Below, piece after piece: positions 53,256 to 61,214 of a stretch of DNA of 64,000 nucleotides (position 1 is its first letter; the number at the start of each line of letters is the position of its first letter). Location: assembly GCA_963735495.1 (NCBI GenBank), contig CAVTLG010000002.1:1488001-1552000 (forward strand), written 5' to 3'. A program made the position numbers and the translations under genes. The notes beneath the pieces were generated by a model. The model had not been told where the DNA came from. It did not search any database and worked only from the letters and a program-made list of their open reading frames with translations. This stretch comes from CAVTLG01 sp963735495 (GTDB lineage: Bacteria; Chloroflexota; Ktedonobacteria; Ktedonobacterales; Ktedonobacteraceae).

Positions 53256-53678
53256 ATGGATACTCGCTTCTACAATGCAAAGAATAATGAAATAGACATC
53301 GAGCGCCTTGGCACTGATCTGGTAAATATCTATCTTGCTCAGGGATATCAGGCCCAGCAGATTGGCGACCAGGATCAACTCCTCGTGCAATTTAAGAAAG
53401 GCAGTGATTTCGAGGCATTTATCGGCATGCAGGCGGCACTTTCGTTAACGCTCCAGCGCACTGATGGGGGCGTGATCGCGACGATTGGCCGGCAGAAATG
53501 GATTGACAAGGCCGCGATAGGAGCCACCGGAGTCTTTATTCCGGCTCTCTGGCCCCTGGTGGTTACTGCAGGTGTTGGTGTTATACGCCAGGCCAGTCTG
53601 AGTGGCCAGGTCTTGTCTATGTTAGACGGTCTCGTGCACCAGCGCTACCCGGATATCGGCGTCAATGCTGCACGGTAG
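53256..53678 (+). CDS. short paralog of the FHA protein N-domain
   Basis: 140 residues. Almost the same domain as the start of the gene at 54030: MDTRFYNAKNNEIDIERLGT, YLAQGYQAQQIGDQDQLLVQ, IGMQAALSLTLQRTDGG and WIDKAAIGATGVFIPALWPL. The last third has a hydrophobic, possibly membrane-inserted helix pair. The function is unknown. GGAGGATAATAC precedes the ATG, and a similar GGAGGATAACGG precedes its paralog. This is a tandem duplication in which this copy lacks zinc ribbons and FHA. Confidence 0.8.
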   Translation: MDTRFYNAKNNEIDIERLGTDLVNIYLAQGYQAQQIGDQDQLLVQFKKGSDFEAFIGMQAALSLTLQRTDGGVIATIGRQKWIDKAAIGATGVFIPALWPLVVTAGVGVIRQASLSGQVLSMLDGLVHQRYPDIGVNAAR

Positions 53679-54029
53679 CACATGCTGGGTATCTAACGTC
53701 GTTGCCAGCGTGATCCCTCGGCCCTGCTACTGTAGTGTAGGCTGGTATGCGCTGGCAATTGTTCCAATCCGTTGACACATGATCCCGAGAGTAACGCAAA
53801 TTTTGAACCTGATTATGATATACTTTAGCAGAAATAGGTAGTGCGACCTTTCAACTCTGCCCACTTGTGGACGTAAATACTAGCAAAGGGAACTCTTTTC
53901 ACCTGTGATATTCCCTCTGAAGTACAACACATGATCGGGACTGAACATGTCGCGTTTGACGTCAATTGATACTTCATTCTCATATGCATAATGGCAATAG
54001 CGTCATAAAGTTACGTTGGAGGATAACGG
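53679..54029. other. intergenic region with hairpin
   Basis: TTGCCAGCG (53702-53710) pairs with CGCTGGCAA (53750-53758), with an inner CTAC/GTAG. No gene and no clear promoter; TTGACA at 53772-53777 lacks a matching -10. Confidence 0.45.
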
Positions 54030-55541
54030 ATGGATGCCCGCTTTTATAATTCAGAAGATATAGATATCGAGCGGCTGGCTACGGATGTTGTGAACGTCTA
54101 TCTCTCCCAGGGCTACCAGGCACAACAAATTGGCAATCGAGACCAGATACTCGTTCAGTTAAAGAAGGGTGGCGATTTTGAAGCCATCCTGGGTATGCAA
54201 GCTGCGCTCTCGCTGACACTGCAACGCACTGCTGGTGGTGTGTTAGCGATGATTGGACAACAGCGCTGGATTGATAAAGCTGCTGTGGGGGCTGTCGGTA
54301 TCGTGGCGCTCCCGATATTATGGCCTTTAGCGATTACTGCTGGAGTAGGTGCTTTTCGTCAGGCCAGCCTTGGTAACCAAGTACTGAATGTTGTCGATGG
54401 CCTGGTGCGGCAACAGCGTCCGGGTATACAGATCGGCCCGGTGCCGTCCCAGGTTGTGCCGCAGATTCAACAACAATGGGCACCACCTCCAGCGCTGCCG
54501 GCACCCGCCTATGTGCCATCAACACCGGTATATGTGCCACCAGCGCAAGCGGTCTACTCACAACCCACGGTAGCAGATCAATTGCACTGTGCTTCCTGTA
54601 ATACGCCTTATGAGGCTGGAGATACCTTCTGTTCCGGTTGTGGGCGCGCCTTAACGCCACCAAAGTTGTATTGTTCAAACTGCAATACAGAAGTTAAATC
54701 GGGCACGGCGTTCTGTCCGCGCTGTGGAACATCGACCTTCAATACGGTTGCCTCTGCTCAGCCATCCAGTCCTACGCCCGCGACATATACGCCACCTGCA
54801 CCGGTCTATACTTCGCCAGCGCCGGCGACGCCACCAACGCCAGTCTACACACCGCTGGCACCTGCGACGCCAGCATCAGTGCCACAGCCAACGGTTTACT
54901 ATATGCCATCGACGCAGTCGGTGGTTGATCCGTCTGCTCCCACAGTAGCAGCGCCGTCGCCGCCGAAGCCACCTGAGCCTTACTACGTACCGCCTGCTAC
55001 GCAGGAGCCGGTCGTGCCACCTAAACCAAAAGTAACTATTGTGCCGAGCACGCCGAAGCAGGAGCCGCCGCCGCCGCAGAAACCACGCCCGCAGAAACAA
55101 TACTACATACCGTCTAACCAGGAGCAGGTAATAGCGACCGATCAGACGCAATCGGCGACGTCTGTTACGGCGACACAGCCAACCATGCCTGCTGTGCCAC
55201 AGCCAGCGACCAGCCCGGACGTAATCTGGGGCTCGTTGAGCTTCGACGATGGGCAGCAGATCGAGTTAAAAAGTGAGCATGCTATTGTTGGGCGTTATGA
55301 TCACGATCTGGGTGGTACGCAACCGGATGTTGATCTCAGTCAGATGGTTGGATCTGACACCATCTCGCGTGTGCATGCCGCATTGGAGCACGTTGGCAGC
55401 ACTTACACACTGACTGATTTGAATAGCACAAACGCAACGCGTATCAATGGAAAACGTCTGGAGCCGGACACGGCCACGCCTATTAACGACGGAGATACGC
55501 TGCTGTTTGGGAAAGTGACCTGCACTTTCCGCAAGGCATAG
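54030..55541 (+). CDS. FHA-domain protein with double zinc ribbon
   Basis: 503 residues. Residues 1-135 repeat the domain of the upstream paralog, including a hydrophobic pair. At about 185-235 two zinc ribbons: LHCASCNTPYEAGDTFCSGC and LYCSNCNTEVKSGTAFCPRC. 240-390: Pro/Thr/Ala linker with PVYTPPAP- and YYVPP-like repeats. C-terminus (about 400-503): FHA domain (VGRYDHDLGGTQPDVDLSQM, TISRVHAALEHVGSTYTLTD, LNSTNATRINGKRL) that binds phosphothreonine. In this genome a PASTA Ser/Thr kinase lies about 6 kb away and could supply the phosphorylated partner; that is inference. Confidence 0.85.
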   Translation: MDARFYNSEDIDIERLATDVVNVYLSQGYQAQQIGNRDQILVQLKKGGDFEAILGMQAALSLTLQRTAGGVLAMIGQQRWIDKAAVGAVGIVALPILWPLAITAGVGAFRQASLGNQVLNVVDGLVRQQRPGIQIGPVPSQVVPQIQQQWAPPPALPAPAYVPSTPVYVPPAQAVYSQPTVADQLHCASCNTPYEAGDTFCSGCGRALTPPKLYCSNCNTEVKSGTAFCPRCGTSTFNTVASAQPSSPTPATYTPPAPVYTSPAPATPPTPVYTPLAPATPASVPQPTVYYMPSTQSVVDPSAPTVAAPSPPKPPEPYYVPPATQEPVVPPKPKVTIVPSTPKQEPPPPQKPRPQKQYYIPSNQEQVIATDQTQSATSVTATQPTMPAVPQPATSPDVIWGSLSFDDGQQIELKSEHAIVGRYDHDLGGTQPDVDLSQMVGSDTISRVHAALEHVGSTYTLTDLNSTNATRINGKRLEPDTATPINDGDTLLFGKVTCTFRKA

Positions 55542-55566
55542 TGTCAGGCCCAGAGACAATCATGAG

Positions 55567-55618
55567 ACCGCTCGTGCGTTCGTTTTTCCGCTTTGCGGAG
55601 AACATACGCACGAGCGGT
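55567..55618. terminator. bidirectional terminator after the FHA gene
   Basis: ACCGCTCGTGCGT (55567-55579) pairs perfectly with ACGCACGAGCGGT (55606-55618), with an inner stem TCCGC/GCGGA (55587-55599). It lies between converging genes. Confidence 0.8.
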
Positions 55619-55650
55619 TGTCGCAGTGAGAAGTCTCCCCACTGCGGAGT

Positions 55651-57051
55651 CTAGCGCGCTCCGTTACTCAGTGCAAGCGTGAGTTCGCGCTCAACGCTTT
55701 TTTTATAGGCCACACTTTGTGGCTCGCTTTGACGCGCAATGCGTGCGGGCAGGTAAGGTTCTATCGCGCGCAATGCGTTAAGATAGACTTGTTTTTGCTC
55801 GTGGATCACACCATCAGGACCCAGAGCCCACCACTCGGATGGTGTGAAATAGGCCGAGACCTCGGCTTCGGGTCCACTGCGCCCATACCACTGGATCAAG
55901 TGCAAATTATCGGATTGTGAGAGCCAGGTTGCGAGGTCAACCAGTTCAGGATTTTCAGTCAGTTTAGCCATACCATAGACGTAGCTCATCAGTTGGAAAA
56001 TGTTTTTCTGCGCATCGTTGCCCAGGAAAAACTCCATCCCTCCGCTACCCGCCCATGTCGTGGGATAAACAGGGAGTGGCAAGTGGTAGCTTTGGGTTTG
56101 ATGGCGTTCAATCAACTCGCTGGCTGTGTAGGTCGTGACGCCGCGCCTGCTGAGTTCACCTGGTAGCGCGTGCATAAACTCGAAGATGCCGCTATCCTGG
56201 CGGTGGTGCTCTCCAAAGGTCTCGAAGTCCCAACCAAGTAAAAGCAGGTCGCCCCAGGTATGAGCCAGCCAATCTGCATAGGTATTCGCGAACAGTGGAT
56301 AGCCCGACCAACTGCGGTTAGAGAAACGATAGCCTACATCGTCGCTCAACTCCAGGTGACGCGTTAGCAAGTAAGGACTGCCCTCTCGTTGTTCATCAAC
56401 TGGCGTTGTGGTGTGTTTGCTGCGTGTGCCGGTCCTCCTGGCTCTTTTATCCACGATAGGTAGCGCAAAGGGTTCGGTTTCGCCATAGCGGTACAGGTGT
56501 GTACTTTCGCGCCATTGCATGACCCAGGGACGCCCATCCATGACTGCACCACGGAAACCGGCTGCATCGAGTGCATTATAGAGCGTCGCCGACATACACA
56601 TTTCGGTGGTATCGGTGACAACCGGACGTTTGCCAAAGATAACTTCTAACTCTTGTGCCATCTCCTGCATGCGTGTGACAAAGGCAGGCAGGTCCAGTAA
56701 GAAGAGAAAGCTATGATAGGGTTCGACGCCAATCAACTCTACGTTTTCGTGTGCAACCAGTTCGCGGAACAGGTCAAGCAAATTGCCATCCCAGGCGGCT
56801 GCCTGGCGTACAAACGAAAGCGAGAAGCCTATAGAAAGTTTCATGCCCTGCCGTACCAGGTCCAAAAACATGCGCCCGGCAGGATAATAGCTATAGCGCG
56901 CAACTTTTCTAAAGTAATGCTCATTCATACGTTCGTCAAAAAGACAACGTGTGATATCTTCAACCGAGGCCCCACGTGGGATCGGCTGAGCCGGGAGTTT
57001 GAGGCGACGTGGTTGATGCACCACCGTGTAGATCGCCAAATCCGCAACCAT
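55651..57051 (-). CDS. GH57 family glycoside hydrolase
   Basis: 466 residues. N-terminal catalytic barrel: MKLSIGFSLSFVRQ, VELIGVEPYHSFLFLL, VVTDTTEMCMSATLYNAL (nucleophile Glu in the xTE motif), and LLLGWDFETFGEHH (acid/base Asp). C-terminal helical part. GH57 covers alpha-amylase, 4-alpha-glucanotransferase, branching and galactosidase activities; the exact one cannot be fixed. It lies next to a GT4/glycogen-synthase-like gene on the same strand, so glucan (glycogen or maltodextrin) metabolism is likely. Confidence 0.88.
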   Translation of the reverse strand: MVADLAIYTVVHQPRRLKLPAQPIPRGASVEDITRCLFDERMNEHYFRKVARYSYYPAGRMFLDLVRQGMKLSIGFSLSFVRQAAAWDGNLLDLFRELVAHENVELIGVEPYHSFLFLLDLPAFVTRMQEMAQELEVIFGKRPVVTDTTEMCMSATLYNALDAAGFRGAVMDGRPWVMQWRESTHLYRYGETEPFALPIVDKRARRTGTRSKHTTTPVDEQREGSPYLLTRHLELSDDVGYRFSNRSWSGYPLFANTYADWLAHTWGDLLLLGWDFETFGEHHRQDSGIFEFMHALPGELSRRGVTTYTASELIERHQTQSYHLPLPVYPTTWAGSGGMEFFLGNDAQKNIFQLMSYVYGMAKLTENPELVDLATWLSQSDNLHLIQWYGRSGPEAEVSAYFTPSEWWALGPDGVIHEQKQVYLNALRAIEPYLPARIARQSEPQSVAYKKSVERELTLALSNGAR

Positions 57052-57185
57052 ACTAGCAACCTCTCAGATAGTGTTTGGTTTCAGCTCGATACTGACCAAA
57101 AATGTGCGCGTTCCAAACACATACTTAGAAAATGTTTGAAATCGACTTGAAAGCAGAAAAAATTGTGCTCATCCCAAACACATGC

Positions 57186-58607
57186 TCAGACGACGCTACT
57201 GTGTTCCATGCCTGTCGTTTTTTTTGCTGCCAACGCTTCACGCGCCATTTCGTCCCGCACTGGAGCATCGCTAATCACGTCAATATCATTTTTAGCTGGC
57301 AGCACAATATTTTGTTTGCGTGCAAGGAACTCTAATTTGCCGACCAGGTTCTCGATGACCCGGTCCCACAAGAACTGCCTGGCCGTATACTGTCCAGCAC
57401 GGCGCATATGCTCTTTTTCCTCTGGGTGACGATTCAGATAGAGGAGGTAGCCTACCAATTCATCTGGATCATCGGTTTCGGTCACGATAGCATTCTCAAA
57501 CGAAATGGCGTAATCTTCGCCGGTCGAGCCGGTTACTGCGATGCCTTGCGCCGCCATCACTTCGAGAGCGACCAGGCCAAAGGGTTCATGTCCACTATTT
57601 GCCAGTGTCGCATCTGCTGCTGCGTAAGTGGTGCGTACGAACTCTTCGGGCAGGAAGAAACGGAGATTGTAGATATCGGCTGGTCCTGCCTGCTCGATAG
57701 CTTCCATACATTGTGCCAGATTGGGACGTTGCGCCACTACATCGTGGATATGCAGACCACGATTGTATGCATGCTGTAGGACCTCTGCTCCATGTGGCTC
57801 GATACCACCGCGCACGAAGAGCGTAACCGGATGACCGCTATCCTTCAGCCGAGCTATGGCCTCGATAGCCATGATCCAGCGCTTATCCGGGTCGAAGCGG
57901 CCAATTTTGAAGAGGAAAAGCCGTTTGGGATCATCGCGATGGGCAATGGTGCGCAGTTGTTGTACCGCCTCGGTGCTGACTGGATTGAGGTGACGCCGGG
58001 GAATACCGTTAGGAATTACTAGTGGGTTGACGCCCAGATCCCACATTTTATGTTTCATATATTTGCTGACGGTACACAGGGTTGTGACGTAATTGAGCCG
58101 TCCCCAATTGACACGATGCAAAGACATCAAGCTATTCAGGTTCCACAGCATCAGCACCTTTTGCCGTACGCCAAACCAGTTCAGCACATCGGAGGTGCGG
58201 CACATCACCTCGGCTGTATGCCAATCCTCCCCCATGATCACCACTGTTTTCTGTGCAGCTACCGCCTCGCGTACGATTTCGTTGTATATATGATAAGGAA
58301 CGCTCTCATTATAATCATACAGCTTTTGTTCTTCACCGTCGTAAACACCGTTAGGATAATACTTGCTCACCCATTGCGACCAGCGTTTCAGGATCAAGCG
58401 ACCGCCCACGCGCAATTCAGTAGTGGGCTTATAGGGATCGCCAATGAAGATCAGGTGGGTTGTATAACCTTGTGTTGCCAATGCTTCGCTCAACTCGGAG
58501 ACGCGAGTGCCCAGGCCACCGGCAGTGGAATAGACATCGGGTCCTTCGAAACAGAGCAGAACAAACAGTGTATTCTCTGGCGATATTGCTCCGTCTAACT
58601 TCATCAT
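57186..58607 (-). CDS. glycogen-synthase-like glycosyltransferase
   Basis: 473 residues. N-domain FEGPDVYSTAGGLGTRVSEL, the K/S-x-GGLG nucleotide-sugar loop of starch synthases, MGEDWHTAEVMC (acceptor side), then the C-domain FLFKIGRFDPDKRWIMAIEA and NSGHEPFGLVALEVMAAQGI (E-x7-E). Retaining GT4/GT5-type enzyme, probably making alpha-glucan or a trehalose-like product. About 135 bases upstream of the GH57 gene, in one operon. The C-terminus is longer than usual (about 40 polar residues). The intervening bases hold two near-copies of CCAAACACAT.CT.AGA (57113 and 57174). Confidence 0.85.
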   Translation of the reverse strand: MMKLDGAISPENTLFVLLCFEGPDVYSTAGGLGTRVSELSEALATQGYTTHLIFIGDPYKPTTELRVGGRLILKRWSQWVSKYYPNGVYDGEEQKLYDYNESVPYHIYNEIVREAVAAQKTVVIMGEDWHTAEVMCRTSDVLNWFGVRQKVLMLWNLNSLMSLHRVNWGRLNYVTTLCTVSKYMKHKMWDLGVNPLVIPNGIPRRHLNPVSTEAVQQLRTIAHRDDPKRLFLFKIGRFDPDKRWIMAIEAIARLKDSGHPVTLFVRGGIEPHGAEVLQHAYNRGLHIHDVVAQRPNLAQCMEAIEQAGPADIYNLRFFLPEEFVRTTYAAADATLANSGHEPFGLVALEVMAAQGIAVTGSTGEDYAISFENAIVTETDDPDELVGYLLYLNRHPEEKEHMRRAGQYTARQFLWDRVIENLVGKLEFLARKQNIVLPAKNDIDVISDAPVRDEMAREALAAKKTTGMEHSSVV

Positions 58608-59156
58608 AGTAGGTCAGTCCTCGTTCTTCGATTTTGCTGTTGAGTCTGAATGAAAGGAAATGGAATACCTTCATTGAACATTAGGCCAGCAGAACGCACT
58701 GTTGTGAACACCGAGTGTTAGTACTATGCGCGGAGCCTCAATATCTTTGAGGTCACTAGCCCTGCAATGCCCGCTTGTCGTTCTCTGTACTGTTCGCCTG
58801 GCTTTCGCTTGGAGAGCAAACAGACAAGAACCACTCCTGCTTTTAGTATATCACGAACCAGTGCATCATCATCTTGTTTGCTCTGTATGCCTTCGTGCGC
58901 CTCTACAGGCCAGTTTATGGGCTTTTGTCACTGCATTGATGGATGCTTACTTTTGCGAGCTTTTCTGATCAAGGAGAAACAGGGTTTTTGGCGTTCTTTG
59001 CTTTCCGCCTGGGTGAAAAAGCGAGGAATGCCACAGGTGTCCAGCAACAATGCCAGGTTGCTGGACACCTGTGGCATGATCTCGTATGCTTGCAAGGCTT
59101 ACGCAAAGCGGATGTACTTCGTGCGTGACTTGCTTTCCACCTGCGCCGAAGGTATG
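58608..59156. other. gene-free stretch of about 550 bases
   Basis: No reading frame with coding character. It holds a 21-base perfect inverted repeat near its end; the rest appears plain. Confidence 0.5.
59028..59077 (-). terminator. 21-bp perfect hairpin after the S53 peptidase gene
   Basis: Arms at 59028-59048 (starts ATGCCACAGGTGTCC) and 59057-59077, loop 8 bases, fully paired. On the minus strand, TTTTT follows 8 bases after the stem, 80 bases past the peptidase stop. An unusually long perfect stem for a terminator. Confidence 0.7.
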
Positions 59157-60896
59157 CTATGCAGCAGCCGTGACATCGAGAGCGATATTGTAAACGTCTG
59201 GTGAACCCATGCCACTGGCCATGTCGTAGCCGGTGGTTGCGGGATAGTAGAGATTAGTGCCGCTGGTGATGTCGTGGAACGCTGGATAGGTTTGTGACGC
59301 ATTGAACAATGTATAGAGTGCCGGGTTTGCCAGTCCGAGCGTATATGCATTAGATGTCGATGTTTGGAGATACTGGTTAATCAGCAGCAAACTGGCCGCC
59401 CAGAATGGTGCCGCGACGCTCGTACCTCCAACCTTGATCCAGCCAGTAGTAGGGCAGCCGGCACTTGTAACGGTACAGTAGACGCTGTAGCCGACAATAT
59501 TATCGCCAAATGCTGTAACATCAGGCACTTCGCGATAGCCGTTACTATACTGATTGCTGACACCTGTTCCAGTCTGCCAGCTAGCCTGCTTGAAATACGT
59601 GCTGAGGCCGCCACCGCTACCGGCTCCTTCGGGACCGTGCAACTTATTTTTCGCATTGGACCAGACGGCTTCGCTGATATAAATATCAGACGACAACTGT
59701 AACGTTGTTGCACCTACGCCCGTCACGTTAGGGTCGTCGGCAGGTGAATCCACGGCCAGATTTGTATCCTGACAGTCATAAGCTCCAGCATCACCCGATC
59801 CGGCCAGAAACGAGATACCTTCCAGCGCACCCTGCTTGAAAATGTTATCGAGGGTCTGCAATTCGGCGGTGCCAGAGCTGGCTTCGCAGAGACCCCAACT
59901 GATCGAGACAATCTTGGCTTGATCATCGTTCACGATTTTGGCGTAGGTATCGTTCACTCCCTGTGTTGTGTTCGGACCTTCGTAGACCAGGATGTTGGAT
60001 TGTGGTGCTATTGAGCCAATCATCTCGATATCCAGTGTTGTCTCAACGGCATCAGATCCGGCAGCGCCACTGAAGCTGTCAACCAGGTGATTGGTAATCG
60101 TAGGTGTTGAGCCAGTAAGATAATTTTGCCAGTAGGCGGTGATATCGCTTTGTTGATAGCCATCGAGTTCGAAGAGGGCTATGCTCTGGTTCTGACCTTG
60201 AATGTTGCTTAGCTCTAAGGGACTGATGTCATAGGCGCTCTCAAGATTAGCGGGTCCCAGTCCTACTGGTGACAGCGCTGTGTGAGACGATGCGCGCGTT
60301 GAACTGTCCTGCGCGTGGTATTGCACGCTGTCGTCGAGTCCGCTAATAGAAGTGATCAATTGGCCCACATTCGCGGGGACACTGGGGGGAGTGTCGTTGG
60401 CATAAAATGTGTGATTGTCCAATTGATAATTATGGATATGGACCTGAAAACTGTTCTGAACCTGCTCCACGTTAGCTGTAGCGTCAATCAACATCTGGTT
60501 GGTTGCAACGCCAGTGACAGTGATGCCCTGGCCCTGGAGATATGACTCTACTTGCTGGATCTGGTTGGGCGTCGGAGCGAATTGTTGCGTAAACTGCTCA
60601 GGTGTAAGATAGTGATGGTAAAGCGGCGATTGGGGATCATTGACGGCCTGTAAGAAACTGTCAGCACTGCTTTCGTTGCGCAAACGCAGGCCAATAGAGA
60701 GATTTAAATGCTGCTGGGGGTCAGCTGATTGTAAACGTTGCGCGTGCTGGATAAGCGGCGCTGTCTGGCTATTCAGCACGATGCGTGACTGCGCGTCCGC
60801 GTGCGCGTTGATAAGGTGGGCGGCTTCGAAACTAGCTCCGATGAGGAGGAAAACTATCCCTACAAACAAAAGATTACGTACTATATTCCTCTGCAT
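59157..60896 (-). CDS. S53 family peptidase (sedolisin/kumamolisin type)
   Basis: 579 residues. Signal peptide (NLLFVGIVFLLIGASFEAAH), a pro-domain (about 30-200, HHYLTPEQFTQQFAPTPNQI), and the catalytic domain: Glu and Asp in GSDAVETTLDIEMIGSIAP (about 284, 288), oxyanion Asp in SWGLCEASSG region, Ser in GGTSVAAPFWAAS (about 490), and the calcium site FHDITSGTN...GYDMASGMGSP near the end. A secreted acid-active endopeptidase that self-cleaves its pro-domain. Single gene with its own terminator. Confidence 0.93.
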   Translation of the reverse strand: MQRNIVRNLLFVGIVFLLIGASFEAAHLINAHADAQSRIVLNSQTAPLIQHAQRLQSADPQQHLNLSIGLRLRNESSADSFLQAVNDPQSPLYHHYLTPEQFTQQFAPTPNQIQQVESYLQGQGITVTGVATNQMLIDATANVEQVQNSFQVHIHNYQLDNHTFYANDTPPSVPANVGQLITSISGLDDSVQYHAQDSSTRASSHTALSPVGLGPANLESAYDISPLELSNIQGQNQSIALFELDGYQQSDITAYWQNYLTGSTPTITNHLVDSFSGAAGSDAVETTLDIEMIGSIAPQSNILVYEGPNTTQGVNDTYAKIVNDDQAKIVSISWGLCEASSGTAELQTLDNIFKQGALEGISFLAGSGDAGAYDCQDTNLAVDSPADDPNVTGVGATTLQLSSDIYISEAVWSNAKNKLHGPEGAGSGGGLSTYFKQASWQTGTGVSNQYSNGYREVPDVTAFGDNIVGYSVYCTVTSAGCPTTGWIKVGGTSVAAPFWAASLLLINQYLQTSTSNAYTLGLANPALYTLFNASQTYPAFHDITSGTNLYYPATTGYDMASGMGSPDVYNIALDVTAAA

Positions 60897-61209
60897 ACTT
60901 CCCCCGTAAACCAGGTAATTACTATAAAGAACAATTTTCGATAGTTATGAGTGAGCGAGGATTACATCAAAAATTTTAGCAAAGTTTCGCCTCTATAAGT
61001 ATAAACGGGCAAGTAGATCAGCTTAACAAAAATGTGTAGAGAGGGTACTTTTGGTTCCTCGATTATCTACTGAAGTAGATGACGTGTACCTATGGAACGG
61101 TTGGTAACACTCCAGGTCGTATGTACGTTTGTGTAGGGCAATTTGGGAACCAGATGGAGGTGAGTCTCGATCCCGCGTAGCGACAACCGCAAGGGCTTGT
61201 CGCCGGCCC
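60897..61209. other. intergenic region with repeat
   Basis: No gene. The hairpin repeat module lies at 61174-61214 next to the kinase stop. Confidence 0.5.
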
Positions 61210-61214
61210 CTACA
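61174..61214. repeat. hairpin repeat module, third copy
   Basis: CGCGTAGCGACAA...TTGTCG with a 10-base loop (CCGCAAGGGC, 61187-61196), then GCCGGCCCCTACA. Same stem as 21728-21756 and 52901-53034, but the loop is the reverse complement of that in the 52901 copy. The CTA at 61210-61212 is the kinase stop codon. Confidence 0.8.
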
